Origin: Latrodectus hesperus
Taxonomy: Eukaryota; Arthropoda; Arachnida; Araneae; Theridiidae
Direction: 5' to 3'
Length of the DNA stretch: 64,000 nucleotides
NCBI GenBank assembly: GCA_037975125.1
Contig: CM075862.1
Location: forward strand, 57,335,279-57,399,278
Shown one piece after another: positions 50,564-64,000 of this stretch. The stretch's first letter is position 1; every line of letters starts with the position of its first letter. The position numbers and the translations under genes are program-made. The notes beneath the pieces are model-generated. The model made no database searches. It saw only the letters and a list, made by a program, of their open reading frames with translations, and was not told the DNA's origin.

Positions 50564-51048
50564 TCAGTTCCATAACTTTAACGAGTACATAAAATGACAA
50601 TTCGGCTTCAGCTCCCTTGATACTTCATGAAAAAGAAGAGACACTTCAAGTAGGTCGTCCTGATTAATGATACGCATTAAAGACACAATGTCATGTTTTC
50701 TGAAAAATATCAGTTCAGTTAAACAAAACATGATGGTTGCATCCATGATTACTAGCATCATGGAAGAAATACAGATCAAACGTGCACTCGACATAGTCAT
50801 ACACATGTATCACATAAGTAATGACATGAGTGCCTTTAAAAATACCCACTTTAAGTACCTGTTACTTGTATAGCGAATATATTTCTAATTTATTAATCCC
50901 CTTTGCTGTGCCCTTTATTTTTACATTGAGTTTGAAAATACAGTCCATAACCACATTGTGCTGGTACTTTCCGATGTTTCTTGGACACAAAGTAATTCTA
51001 GTTACTTCCTTAACCTGTATTTTTTCTAAAGTTTTTATCATTTAGAAA
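50564..51048 (-). other. gene-like open frames of unknown nature
   Basis: The minus strand carries two neighbouring frames of mixed composition. One runs about 51046-50870 (for example RITLCPRNIGKYQHNVVMDC). The other runs 50806-50564 (for example CFLTELIFF-type hydrophobic text followed by RKHDIVSLMRIINQDDLLEV). The second has a hydrophobic stretch, so a degraded membrane protein such as a chemoreceptor is conceivable, but I recognise no family motif. There is no clear start, splice signal or continuation. Confidence 0.2.
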
Positions 51049-53404
<2,356 letters not shown>

Positions 53405-53428
53405 CAATTTGATTGCTTCAGTCTTTGT

Positions 53429-53471
53429 TTTCAGTCACTATATGCCTATTTGCGGCATATAGTGATTGAAA
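53429..53471. repeat. 18-bp hairpin beside (TA)n
   Basis: The arms at 53429-53446 and 53454-53471 pair with one mismatch around a TATTTGC loop. The inner 12 bp (TCACTATATGCC) are perfect. Confidence 0.75.
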
Positions 53472-55513
53472 AAAATAAATATTTTATTCAAAGTAAGATT
53501 TTTGGTATAATCTGAGTATATATTGCTTGTAACTAATGCATAGATTGGTACTCAATAAAATTTCTTATTGTTTAGATATAATTTATTATTCACATGTTTA
53601 ATTCATATTATTGAGAATAACGTATTAAAAATAATATAAAGTTACATATTAAAAATTGCCCAAATCAAACTACAATTTGAACATTTTAACAAACATTGAA
53701 CATTTTTTGGATTTAATGCTTAAGTTAATTTTACTTTTAATACGATTATTAATGCACGGTTTTATGAAGTGTTAAATATGTTTTCCTTGAATGCCAATTT
53801 AGAAAACAACAGGAGTATCCCGGGATCGAACTCAAGCATAACTGAGGTACAGGTAATGGATATTTCACATTTATAATTTTTACAATCAAATTTGTTGGTG
53901 TAAGTGCTTAGGTTTTGTTACCTATTTTTTACCCATAATGTTACCTATTGTATTTTCATTTCCTTCAATTTTTGCTATTTTTGAAATTGTTAAAGTTATA
54001 AAATCACAGAATGTAAGTTTCTACAGATTCAAACTTATTTTATTCATTTATTTTTTAAATGTTTGTCAGCAATATTTATTTAGTTTTATCCAAACACATT
54101 ACCAACTTATTTCATTATGTTTTATTCCTTATTTTATAATTGATTACATTAAAAAAACATGTTTAATTTACAATTTAAATAAGTTTTATTACATATATTT
54201 TTAAATTACTTATTTTCACATAATGTTTTAATTAGGTATGCATATTTATCATACCATTTTTAAAAATAACTTTCAAAAGAATGATTAATAAAGAGAATAT
54301 TATTTTTAATAAATTGTGAACGTCAACAATTATAACAAACTCTAGTCTAAAGTAAAAATAGAATTTATTCAACAACACAATTCCATCAAATCCAACAACA
54401 GGAATTCATGTTATCACGAAGAATATATTCTCTCCATTTTCTGCTCCAGTTCTCTGGAATCTTAACTCCTTTCACTTCCTCATAGTTGTTTTTGCAGAAA
54501 AATTCAGTTTCTCGTTCGAGAAACAGCTATTTATTCAAGCTCTTTGAAACGCGTACTTGATAGGTCTTGTGCTTTGAAGGATATTTGACACACAACTCCT
54601 AAAGAAAGCATTAAACGGGTAGGTAATTATTGACAATAGAAAGAGTTGTAGAAATCTACCCAAGAACAATATCCTAGAAACAGTTATTCTAAGTTCAGAA
54701 ACATTCACTTCCTTTCTCAACCAATTCTCATTCCCTATAGCTTAAAAATATTGTTTCTCGAATCATTACATACTTGTTTTGTACTATTACTCATCATTCT
54801 TATCTTATGGTAATTTCTCAGCATGATATCATCAATTTATTAAGACCTTCTGTATTTATTGATAAAATTATGAATTTCAGTCAACATAACTTTATAGTCT
54901 TAAAAGGTTTTATATTTCTTATGTGTGCAACTACTTTTCACTTTTTTCAAGAAAAAGGAATGTTGATTTCTTAAAATAAATTTCCATGTCTAACCAGTTC
55001 TGAAAGCATGAAATATGTGTGAATATTTCTCAAAACATTATCTTGGGTTCTTTTGAGCTAAGATGTGAAAATTTATATTTGGCAAGTAATTTGTATTTAT
55101 TCGCAGGATTTAAGAAAAATTTAATCCAGATTGAAGGAAACTAGAAAATAAATTTTTGATATGCACTACCATAATTTTTTTTTAAGAAAAATAACAAATT
55201 TTCTCATTATGGATTTTTTTCCATACCATATAGATTGATTTATTATTTTAACAAAAACACTTTAAGTAACATTTTATTCAGATTATTATCAAAATGTTTT
55301 GATGACAAAAATATGTTGGCATCATTTTTAACATGCAGAGTTCTACTGCTTCTGAAAATTACAGTTAACTAAATTATCTTTATAAGGCTAGAAATTGAGC
55401 AGAAATATACTTTATAAGTATTTCAGTTAATGGAAAGTAAATCTAGGTCTTGTGTGATACTAAATATTTACGTTCTAACATATACTTGAAAGAAAATGAT
55501 AAAGCATAATTTT
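53472..55513. other. AT-rich intergenic DNA with one tRNA-like trace
   Basis: At about 53815-53850 the minus strand reads TTGAGTTCGATCCCGGGATA, a B-box and acceptor-side-like string resembling the 3' half of a tRNA or SINE head. No A box was found at tRNA spacing. The rest holds nothing I recognise. Confidence 0.4.
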
Positions 55514-55544
55514 ATATTAACAATGACATTGTTAATATTATTTA

Positions 55545-55556
55545 TATTAAAATTTT
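55545..55556. repeat. target-site duplication of LINE, left copy
   Basis: TATTAAAATTTT is repeated exactly at 56341-56352, directly after the LINE tail. Confidence 0.7.
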
Positions 55557-56340
55557 AGGATGGTAGCAGAAATGACAGAACTTGTTCCGGTAGTGGGGTA
55601 TTTATTAAGTATCAAAACGAATCCCACCAAATCTCAATCAGAAACCCCGACGGTTGTTCCGTCTTTCGCAGTGAACTTATTGCAATTAATGTGGGTCTTG
55701 ATACGGTTCTTTCTCTCCCTGGGAATGAGGAAATTTGGATTTTGTCGGACAGCCGGAGCGCCATCCAGCATCTTACTAACTGGCACAGAGTCCGTGATAA
55801 TACAGGAGTAGCTATCTTGGACAAGCTTAGACGACTCTCCTTATCACGTGAGATTCACTTACAGTGGATCCCTTCCCATGTAGACATTGCGGGTAACGAA
55901 TTGGCTGATGCCCTAGCAAAAAGAGGTACTGACGAGCCTTTGCTTACTCCGGCGTCTCTTACCTATTCTGAACTATACTCTAGACAGAAAGGCCTTGTTC
56001 GGTCTGCATTTGCCATTCCCCCCGTGAACCATTGGTACCAGGGTAATCGTCCTGGCGGATCTCTACCCCTCCGGTGCAGCAGACTGGAACAAACTACAAT
56101 AACTCGTTTTCGAAGTGGCCACCTAAGATCATTGGCATTTAACAACAAAGAAAAGAAATTTCCAATTTGCGCTAAGTGTTTCAAAAGCCAAGCCACTCCG
56201 GATCATATCCTTGAGTGCTTGGGACTCGATAAAGAAGATCTTCTGGAGCGACCATTATTGGTCATTGATTTCCTGAGAGTGTACAATATCATAGACTTGG
56301 TCTAGCGCTGCTAGACAACAGGGATCAGCAACAACAACAA
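55557..56340 (+). mobile_element. 5'-truncated non-LTR retrotransposon (LINE)
   Basis: A 784-bp insertion with a 12-bp target duplication and a 3' tail CAGCAACAACAACAA. It contains only the RNase H domain and C-terminus of the pol ORF; endonuclease and RT are absent. Together these features show target-primed reverse transcription that aborted early. Domain order and tail fit the RNase H-containing clades (I/Jockey/R1-like); the clade cannot be fixed without the RT. Confidence 0.85.
55559..56305 (+). CDS. LINE RNase H domain and zinc knuckle C-terminus (partial)
   Basis: The frame is open from 55559, directly after an in-frame TAG, to a TAG at 56303-56305. It starts at DGSR, the first catalytic Asp block of RNase H. 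It continues with FRSELIAINVGL (Glu), ILSDSRSAIQHL (second Asp), and WIPSHVDIAGNELADALAKR (His and last Asp), so all catalytic residues are present. A CAKC...TPDHILEC zinc knuckle follows. No ATG lies at the start and no other pol domain is present, so this is a fragment, although undamaged. In a full element the domain would remove RNA from the RNA:DNA hybrid after reverse transcription. Confidence 0.85.
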   Translation, partial: DGSRNDRTCSGSGVFIKYQNESHQISIRNPDGCSVFRSELIAINVGLDTVLSLPGNEEIWILSDSRSAIQHLTNWHRVRDNTGVAILDKLRRLSLSREIHLQWIPSHVDIAGNELADALAKRGTDEPLLTPASLTYSELYSRQKGLVRSAFAIPPVNHWYQGNRPGGSLPLRCSRLEQTTITRFRSGHLRSLAFNNKEKKFPICAKCFKSQATPDHILECLGLDKEDLLERPLLVIDFLRVYNIIDLV

Positions 56341-56352
56341 TATTAAAATTTT

Positions 56353-59300
56353 TAATATTATTCATATTAACAAATAATATTAAAAATGACGATATTTTTT
56401 GAGTAAATAAATTGCGGTGAAGCTTATTACTCCCAGTTACAAGTGATTTCCTTTTTTTACAATTTTTAAATGACATATTATTAAACTTTTCTAACACACA
56501 AGATATTAGGTTTTCTTTCATCTCGCAAGTAGTTTACATGCCATTTAAAAATTTATTTTTCCAATGAAAATATATTATTGGACAATTAAAAGATATTTTT
56601 TTCAAAAGCCCTGAAGTTGAATAAGTTTTCACATATATTAAATAAGGAATCTTGAAAAAATATTATTTAAATTTTCATTAAAATTTTCACGTAAGACATT
56701 TTTTTATAATATAGTCCGAGAGAGAAAACATATTGAAAACTCTGCCTTATAAAACCAAAAAAACCACCCTATGGATCATTTTTGAGGAAATGAGCTTTTC
56801 TTTTGCCCTATTGAGCGTCTGCTCTAACGAAAAGCATAGAACGGAAAAGATCGGTTGGTCAGAGAATTGTTTATTAATTTTGCTTCTGTTAAAAATAGAT
56901 AAAATTGAATGCACACTGTGAATTCGGTTAATCCAAAGTGAACACTAATTAAAAGAGTGATACACATACAATTCCAAGCAGTCTCTTTCTGCTTGTAACA
57001 TTCTAAAGGCTATATGAATTCTTGGTGACTCCGTGAAAAACTTTAATCGCTTGGTTGCCTTTTACATTATCCCAAAGGTCGTTCACATAATGTAATAGCA
57101 TGAACAGCTCTTGGTTGCATGATAATCTGATTTTTAAATTGATGGTAATTTGGTAATTTGACTGATGGTAATTTGAATCGCAATCTATAAATTTCTGAAA
57201 TCTTTACGTCAGTTGCTGTGATACATCTTCTGTTCGTTTTCCACGGAATTAGTTATCAAAAGCAAATGTTAATTATGTAAAAGCAAAGCAAAAAGTATTT
57301 TACTGAACTTAAAATTACAGTATATACATTTACAATTTTTAAATTAAATATCGTAACAACTTTCATTTAGAAACGATGAAAATTTAATTTCAAGGAGATA
57401 GTGCCAAATAGCTCTGTATAAATAAATTTTTTTCTATAAATTAAACTTATATTACAACCTTACATTCATTTAAATACTTGATAGAATAACACAAATTTGA
57501 AATGTTTAATGAATCATATTAAAGGAATATAAAATGTATAAAATATTATTTAAAAACTGCATTAAAGCTAGTTTATATTCATGATGATATATTAACATTT
57601 CATACAATTTAGTATGCTTTGAATTTAGAATACATTTTATCCCTGTGGTAGGGAATTGGTTTTATTTGTATAAATTTAATCTATCAGCATATCTAGCTAA
57701 TTTTAGTAAAAATAATTTTATTTTCTTTGAAATATGTAAACATAAATCTAATTGAGTTTAATTAATCAATAACGTAAATTATGCATGACATTATACTTAT
57801 TTTCTACGTATTATTATTTATTGATAATAAGCTTTGATAAACACATAACTATATTAAAAATGTTTAATTTTATTTATTTATTTTATTTAAATTTTCAGAT
57901 TTAAGTAGGACTTCAATTAAACTGTCATGCAACTGGTAGAAATTAGGATGTTTCTAGATAACTAGTTCATATGTATAAATATTAAAATTCTTTACCCACA
58001 CTAAGATTTTAAAAGGCAGCAAGCTCCATTTAAAATATTACAACACTGAACTTAAATTCGAGCTGTTATTTAAAATCCTCTCAAGATGCATTTTACACAA
58101 AATTGTTGAAGATATGTAAATGAGACTTTTCTTATCAGTAATTTAATTTGAATTGTAAAATATGCAAAAAAAATATCTATTTATACAATATAATTTGTAC
58201 ATTGTAATAGGCAAAATGTGTCAGGAAAGAAACCTGATAGCAAAGCAATTTGATAGAATCTTACATTATTCAAAGGATGAATATTCAGAATAGATGGATG
58301 CATAAGAGTTTCAGCAATACGTGACTTATCTACTTGACAGTTTACAGTGCTTAAAGGGCTTCGATGACATTAATTTGCTAATGACGTGTGATAATGTTGA
58401 GACGAAACTGAAGAGCGTGATTTAGATGAATTTTCTCGATATCTTGTTTTTGATATGTTGAGAGAAGATCAATGTGGGAACATCTTGATAAAAGATTATG
58501 AGATAGCTGGCATCAACACATTTTTTGATAAAATTAAAAATAATTTTATAACGAGATCTTCGCTTTGTTGATTATAATGTTCACCATTGTATATCAAGGA
58601 TTATGGTGCCTTAAAAAACCTTTTTACTGTATTTTTAGATGATAATGTTAAGCGATTCCTTTAGTTATATATAATTAATAATAATTTAGTTTTGAATAAA
58701 CCCAAGCTTTTTAGAGTTGTTTAAATAACTTTAAAGGATATTAAACAGCTACATGAAATCGAGTTTATTGTTTCTTAAAGAAAAGAAAAATCATTCTTTT
58801 AGTTAAATGTTTTTATGGGAAATCAAAACTAATTAATATTGCATAATGCTCAAGAAATATGTATCTTTGAATTATTAATGCAACACCGCATTAGATTTCA
58901 GTTCAATAATTTTACAAATGAATCAAAGAATGTCATTTCAAATATTAAATTATACATAACGCATTTAATTTTTTTTCTTTTACCAAAAATTAGGACATAA
59001 AATTCTACATAAATTTTATTTGATTATTTTAGTATTTCATTTCCAATTGATGCACTATTTCTCATATAAGAATTTTAGTTGATTCTATTTGAAATAAGCG
59101 ATATCTAGTGATTCTGAGCAATAAGCAAATTAATTTAAGCATGTATTTTTCAGTGTTAATATTAAAAGAGAACTCTGGAATTAATTTACAAAATTACTAT
59201 ATATCCTCCTGATTTCATTAATTATAAGTTAGTATTTAGTTTTTTTATAGAACAAAAACAAATAATTTTCCAGAAATGTTATTAATGGTTGTTTTTTATG

Positions 59301-61819
59301 ATTTAAACTACAAATTTATCAGCACGTGAGTTATTAACTTGTAATAATTTTTATCTTTTTTATTTTGTGATGATATTTTTAAACTATTATTTTTCATAAA
59401 TCCACGTATTTTAGTTAATTTTAACTATGAAATGGATGATATGTGTAAAAAACAAAAATTGTAAAATAAAAAAATGAATATAAAAAACATGAAACTAACT
59501 AGAATTAAAAAAATATTAATTTATAAATTGTAAAATACATTTTATTCTAATAGTCTATTTCATTACAGTTGTTTATTATAATAGATTGTCTCCTATATAT
59601 AAACATTGTAAAACATTGTTTCGTATATACAATTCCCAGGAAGCACTAGTTTCCAATTGTTTTTGAATTTAAATGATTTGCCATGTATTATCTTGAACTC
59701 TATGTTTATAAATATTTAAATCATTTAAACGTAAAGGTAACAATGTAATTATCAATTACAGACGTTGCGAAGATATTAAATTATACATTTCTATAGATTT
59801 TAAAATTTCTGCATTGCATTTTATTAATAAAATTTTAATCGTATAATACTTGACCTAGAAAAAATACCATGAATCATATACGAGTTTCTAAAGTTAACTC
59901 ACCTACAGGTACAAATATTGAGGGATTGGTATTAAAGGGAACAAGAAAATGATCATTTTAAATTTATAACCTCAAAGGGGTTTTCTTATACTCAGTTCAA
60001 GAGAAACAGTTAAAACTACCTGTTGTTGAAGGAATTAATAAAAACGTATACGCCATATGTTTTGTAAACCCATATTTAGACTAACACGTGTTAATGTTTT
60101 AAAAACAATCTGAAATTTGCAATTCCTCCATTTCAAGATATTTTGCATTTTTTTTAAGATTTATTATTTAAGTCTCTTTAAATATATCAATAAAATCAAT
60201 ATGTTTATGCCAAATAAATATTAGATTTACATACATATTTATGGTTTAATTAATTTTAAGAAACATTTCTTGTTTTCAATGGAATTAGCTATTCATTTTT
60301 ATAATGAAAAGAACAGACTTTATTGAATGTAAAATGTTGAATACATCCAGCAAATAATTTTTTTAGAAAGGCAAAGACAAAAACACAAACCCATTTTGTA
60401 AGAATTCTGATATTAACAACTAATATAATTAGTTTCCTTTATTTATCTAAAGTTATTTTTTTATAAATAAATAAAACAGAATTAGCTTCAGAAAATAATT
60501 CTCATGAGATTCAATCCGTTATAATGAAATGTTGAAATATAGTTTTATCACAAAAGTGATCACAAAAGAATATTTCTGTCTTTCCTAATGAATTCTAATT
60601 AAATGTATTTTTTGCTCTGCTCTTTTATGTTTCTTCTTTTAAAGCTTCTACATATTTTAACTAAGCAGTTTTAGTTTAATAATTTTTTTAATCACGTACG
60701 TATATTTGATAATTTGTTAGAATTCATCTACTAAGTTTTAAGATTTAGGGCTGCTCAAAGAAAACAATCCTAAATTTATTTTAAAATGATCATATTAACG
60801 TAAAATAATTAGAAATAAATCAATATTCTTAAATATTAAATTTAAGCTTTCTATTATCTTGGCCTCACTTGGATTTTTTTAAGTGAAAGTACTGGTACGT
60901 TTGCTAAAATGTTTAAATCCAAATTATTTCAAAATGACAGCCTTTTTGCTAAAGAAAAAAATAATTCAAAAAACATTTTTTTTAAAAGCAGTTACACGAT
61001 ATTGCGTAAATCCCAGTGAATTCTCAGTGAACATTTTCTAAAGTTATTTTTAGAGTATAAGAGAAAATCATTAAATTAAAGGTAGATAAATAATTTAGTT
61101 TTGCACCAAATATTCTTATTTAAAATTGTATCAAATAGTTTTTTATGTATTCTGTGAAATATGTTATTAATTGATATATTATGATACATATGTTAATATG
61201 GAATCAATTTAGCTTTTATAAAGGTATGTAAATTGTTGCAAATACCTAGTATTCTCAAAATAATTTAAATTTGAACCTTATTAAGGAGTTTTTTTGTGTC
61301 TTAATCACTACATGGAATTTGTATATTGAAGAAGTTTTCAATAATTCAAAATGAACATTAGTCAAATCAAGCTTTTGCTCATTTCTAGTGAATAAAAAAA
61401 TATATGAATATAAAATGGAATTTCTAAGTCACCTTATGCTCTAAACGCTCATTTCGAAAGGGATTTCCTAAAAAGAATGGATGTAAAGGAATATATATTT
61501 TCAATGGATTAGGTTGGATTTACAAAGGCTTTCGATTGTTATACCCTCCACTAAAAATTTAAGAAAAATTTAAAAAAAACTTAAGTCTAAAACATGTGTG
61601 TCCTACTTAAAAGACATAAAATATATTCGCTCTGAAAAAATTAGAGTACAGCTAAATTTACGCTTAAAGGAATGATAATAGTATTTTATAAGCATAATAG
61701 TAAGTTTTAAGAAAAGATTTCAGCAGAAACAAATTATCCAACAGTTGTTTTATGTCCAAAATTTCAAGTGATAGACATAACCTTGAAAATATGCATTCAA
61801 TGATTCACAATAATTTATC

Positions 61820-61822
<3 letters not shown>
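56353..61822. other. AT-rich intergenic DNA, nothing recognised
   Basis: About 5.5 kb without recognisable domains, tRNA-like boxes or repeats. The open frame 56733-56921 (plus, 62 codons) is of mixed composition but unrecognised. Confidence 0.5.

Positions 61823-61868
<46 letters not shown>
61823..61868. repeat. (TA)n microsatellite, short
   Basis: TA run of about 45 bases followed by a TAAGCAAATTACACATATAT context. Confidence 0.95.
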
Positions 61869-61872
<4 letters not shown>

Positions 61873-63493
61873 ATATGTGTAAGCAAATTACACATATATT
61901 CTTAAAATAAATATTCAGTTTCATTTATTTGCAAGTATCTAAATATGTAAATATTTAGAGGCATTAGATTATTATAACGTTTAGAATTACACAATTTTCC
62001 AGATTTTTTAAATTTGCACTAATTAGATATGCAGTCTGCATTGCAAAGACAACGCTAATATCAATGTCGTTCAAAAGAATATTTTTCTAAATCAATCTGG
62101 TAGCGATAGTTCTAAATCTTTAAATCTTCAAGAAAAAATAATTTATTTATTTTTTTATCTCAGATTGTGAAATGATGTTTAGCATAACACAGGAAACAAT
62201 TCCTAGTTTTGTTCCTGAACTAGGAACACATTGTTTTTGAACTTTTAATATCTGCTATAGTAAATTAATTTAGGGTAGTATTGAGAACATTGTTAACCCA
62301 GGTTCGTAGAACAAATGTTGAATATCAGAGACAATAATTCAGTATAACTCTAATTTAAATATATAACAAATAGTTTTAATAACCATTTTAACTCAACTAA
62401 TTACACATTAAAATGTAATTCCATATTATAAGCAATAACATTCTTGATTATTATTTAATTTAGCATGAGTTTCGTATTTACAAAATAATCATGCGCCAGG
62501 ATAAAGATAAAGAGATTAATAGACTCATCCAATAGGATAACTGTTTGAACTAAAATTCCATCCATTGTTAAAGTTATCTCTGCTTTTCACCATCATCTAG
62601 TTGTTGGATTTCTTATGGCTCCATTCAGGTACATCGAGAAAGGGATTCTATTTCTATCTCCAATTCTAGGTAATCTCATTCCACTGGTACTCCAAGACAA
62701 TCGTACTCCATTTACAATTATATAAATCCTTGCGCTTCGCTCATTCTGGTTTAGCAGGATGAAGTGTGCAATCGGAGAGTCCTTTGTTTCACCTTGTGAG
62801 AGGCAGCTTTCAATTCTTATTCCCTTTTTGAAGGATGATTACTCCATTATTTTATATTTGACTTTTATAATCACCTCCTACATCTTTCCATTGGTTCCGT
62901 TTTGGTTATAATGACCCTCCTACATCTCCAGGGATAGGTCTAAATTCTCAACTCCTAACCTTGACTGGCGCCGCAAAAAACAAAGGTAACATGCTTTTTT
63001 ATTTTATTTTATTTTTTTATTTTTACGTTAGACCACACATACATCCCATAGGATAAAAATACCTTGGAATGCAAAACTGAAATCAGCTTTTATGTGCAAC
63101 CTTCAGGTACCACACACACTTTGTTTGACTTTCCTTTTTCCATGTGAATTGTAATAACCACTGTAAATGAACTTTATTTATTTCATTTTCTTTCTTTTTT
63201 AAAACATAATTGCTGAAGCAATTGTTATTGCGATCATAAGCAAAATTTATGTTTAATCTTCGTCTCCTATTTCATTTGCACTACGAAAATACCATAGTTA
63301 ATAAATTTCTTGTGCCACTTCATGCTCTGTCTACATCTTGTAATGTTTGAGTTTCACAGTGTCATCAGTATCAACAAAAAAAATTCAAAATATTAAATCA
63401 ATGTCTTTTTAACCTAAAATTCTTAATCCTCAGCTGTTTTTCTAAAGTTCCTTACTTGTATTTCTAGTTCAATATCCATTTGGTTAAAATGGA
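61869..63493. other. AT-rich DNA with a GC-richer block at 62590-62990
   Basis: The block contains a near-duplicate phrase CCTCCTACATCT (about 62874 and 62917) and TTGACTGGCGCCGCAAAAAA at about 62962, which superficially resembles an LTR-retroelement primer-binding region. No LTR or gag frame was found beside it. The remainder holds nothing recognised. Confidence 0.35.
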
Positions 63494-63701
63494 TTACATA
63501 TATGGATTACCATCCTCATTCTGAATCATAAAATTAATTATAGGTATGCAGTCATTTATCAATGAATCATTAATTTTCACATTAGAATAATCTTTTATTT
63601 CATTCTTGGCTTTTTTCAGCGTTTTTAAATGTTTCTATCAAAGCCTGAATTTCTTCTTCGGTGATAAAATATTTGATGGAATCATTTGTAAAAGAAGCAT
63701 T
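63494..63701 (-). other. gene-like frame pair, unknown protein
   Basis: The minus strand reads NDSIKYFITEEEIQALIETF to a TGA at 63602-63600. A second frame overlaps within the A-run near 63620 and continues NEIKDYSNVKINDSLINDC, then IPIINFMIQNEDGNPYM, to a TAA at 63496-63494. The two pieces would be collinear with a one-base indel, which suggests a decayed coding exon or transposon ORF. No family was recognised. Confidence 0.25.
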
Positions 63702-64000
63702 TTAAATATTATTTTAAAGCTATATCAAACATTCCTAAATAAAATATACGCCTCGTATCTTCATAAAATGAAAATTTTATCATCATTTTTACAAAACATA
63801 CTAATTTGCACCATTTAATAGTTTTACTGCTTCCCAACTAAGAGCTTAGCCTATTTTCACCATGCTGATTTGCACATTGAACCGTACTTGGAGCCTGGCT
63901 AGATTTTCTATGCACAATTTCTAAATCCAGTCACTTTGCACAATCTTTTCACAATCTGATGAACACAAGATCACTGTTGCTTAAACGTCCTGTCAGTGGA

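Noticed and set aside
53812..53852. Functional tRNA gene
   Set aside because: Only a B-box-like 3' half is present; no A box or cloverleaf at proper spacing.
55514..55538. 12-bp inverted repeat upstream of the LINE as a regulatory site
   Set aside because: It is made only of A/T-rich bases in AT-rich DNA and has no associated gene; likely chance.
62950..62990. TGGCGCC string as a second LTR-retrotransposon primer-binding site
   Set aside because: No LTR, purine tract or gag-like frame could be found next to it.

Overview
This 64 kb window is eukaryotic, very AT-rich nuclear DNA made almost entirely of transposable-element debris and (TA)n microsatellites. I found no intact host gene, rRNA, canonical tRNA or CRISPR array. 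The mix (BEL/Pao LTR retrotransposon, mariner and Tc1 transposases, Helitrons, a Penelope-like element, an RNase H-bearing LINE fragment and tRNA-derived SINEs) fits an arthropod. The sequence style of the Helitron, SINE and Tc1 copies reminds me of spider genomes. That lineage call rests on recall of repeat families, not on a search.

Layout. 1-5.8 kb: an old mariner transposase relic (minus strand) split by a younger BEL/Pao element (760-5595, minus) with near-identical LTRs and a 5-bp target duplication. 5.9-10.9 kb: Helitron copy A (plus), bounded by (TA)n on both sides and missing its 3' end. 11-23 kb: AT-rich DNA carrying a dead Tc1 element with recognisable inverted ends (14.6-15.9 kb), SINE pieces (18.5-19.2 kb) and a (CAA)n-tailed retroposon with a target duplication (20.7-21.05 kb). 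23.2-29.1 kb: Helitron copy B (minus), nearly full length, again inside (TA)n. 29.2-37.1 kb: Penelope-like termini and a reverse transcriptase relic, an LTR-like promoter block, a repeat-like block and a tRNA-derived SINE. 41.5-44.3 kb: two internally deleted Helitrons, C and D, head to tail. 45.3-45.8 kb: a Tc1 C-terminal fragment abutting a SINE. 46-64 kb: mostly featureless AT-rich DNA with long (TA)n tracts, a perfect 31-bp hairpin (50.2 kb), a 5'-truncated LINE with a 12-bp target duplication (55.5-56.3 kb), and two weakly gene-like stretches of unknown nature (50.6-51.0 and 63.5-63.7 kb).

How the parts relate. Copies A and B would supply HUH replication-initiator and Pif1-type helicase activity for rolling-circle transposition, and C and D would depend on them. 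A and B are both inactivated, by different lesions. The LINE tail matches the (CAA)n tail of the 20.7 kb retroposon, so a related LINE may have mobilised it. Reading by eye, I found no new gene system. The most informative signals are the nested insertions, the BEL copy that kept young LTRs despite losing the integrase catalytic core, and the repeated link between Helitron ends and (TA)n tracts.
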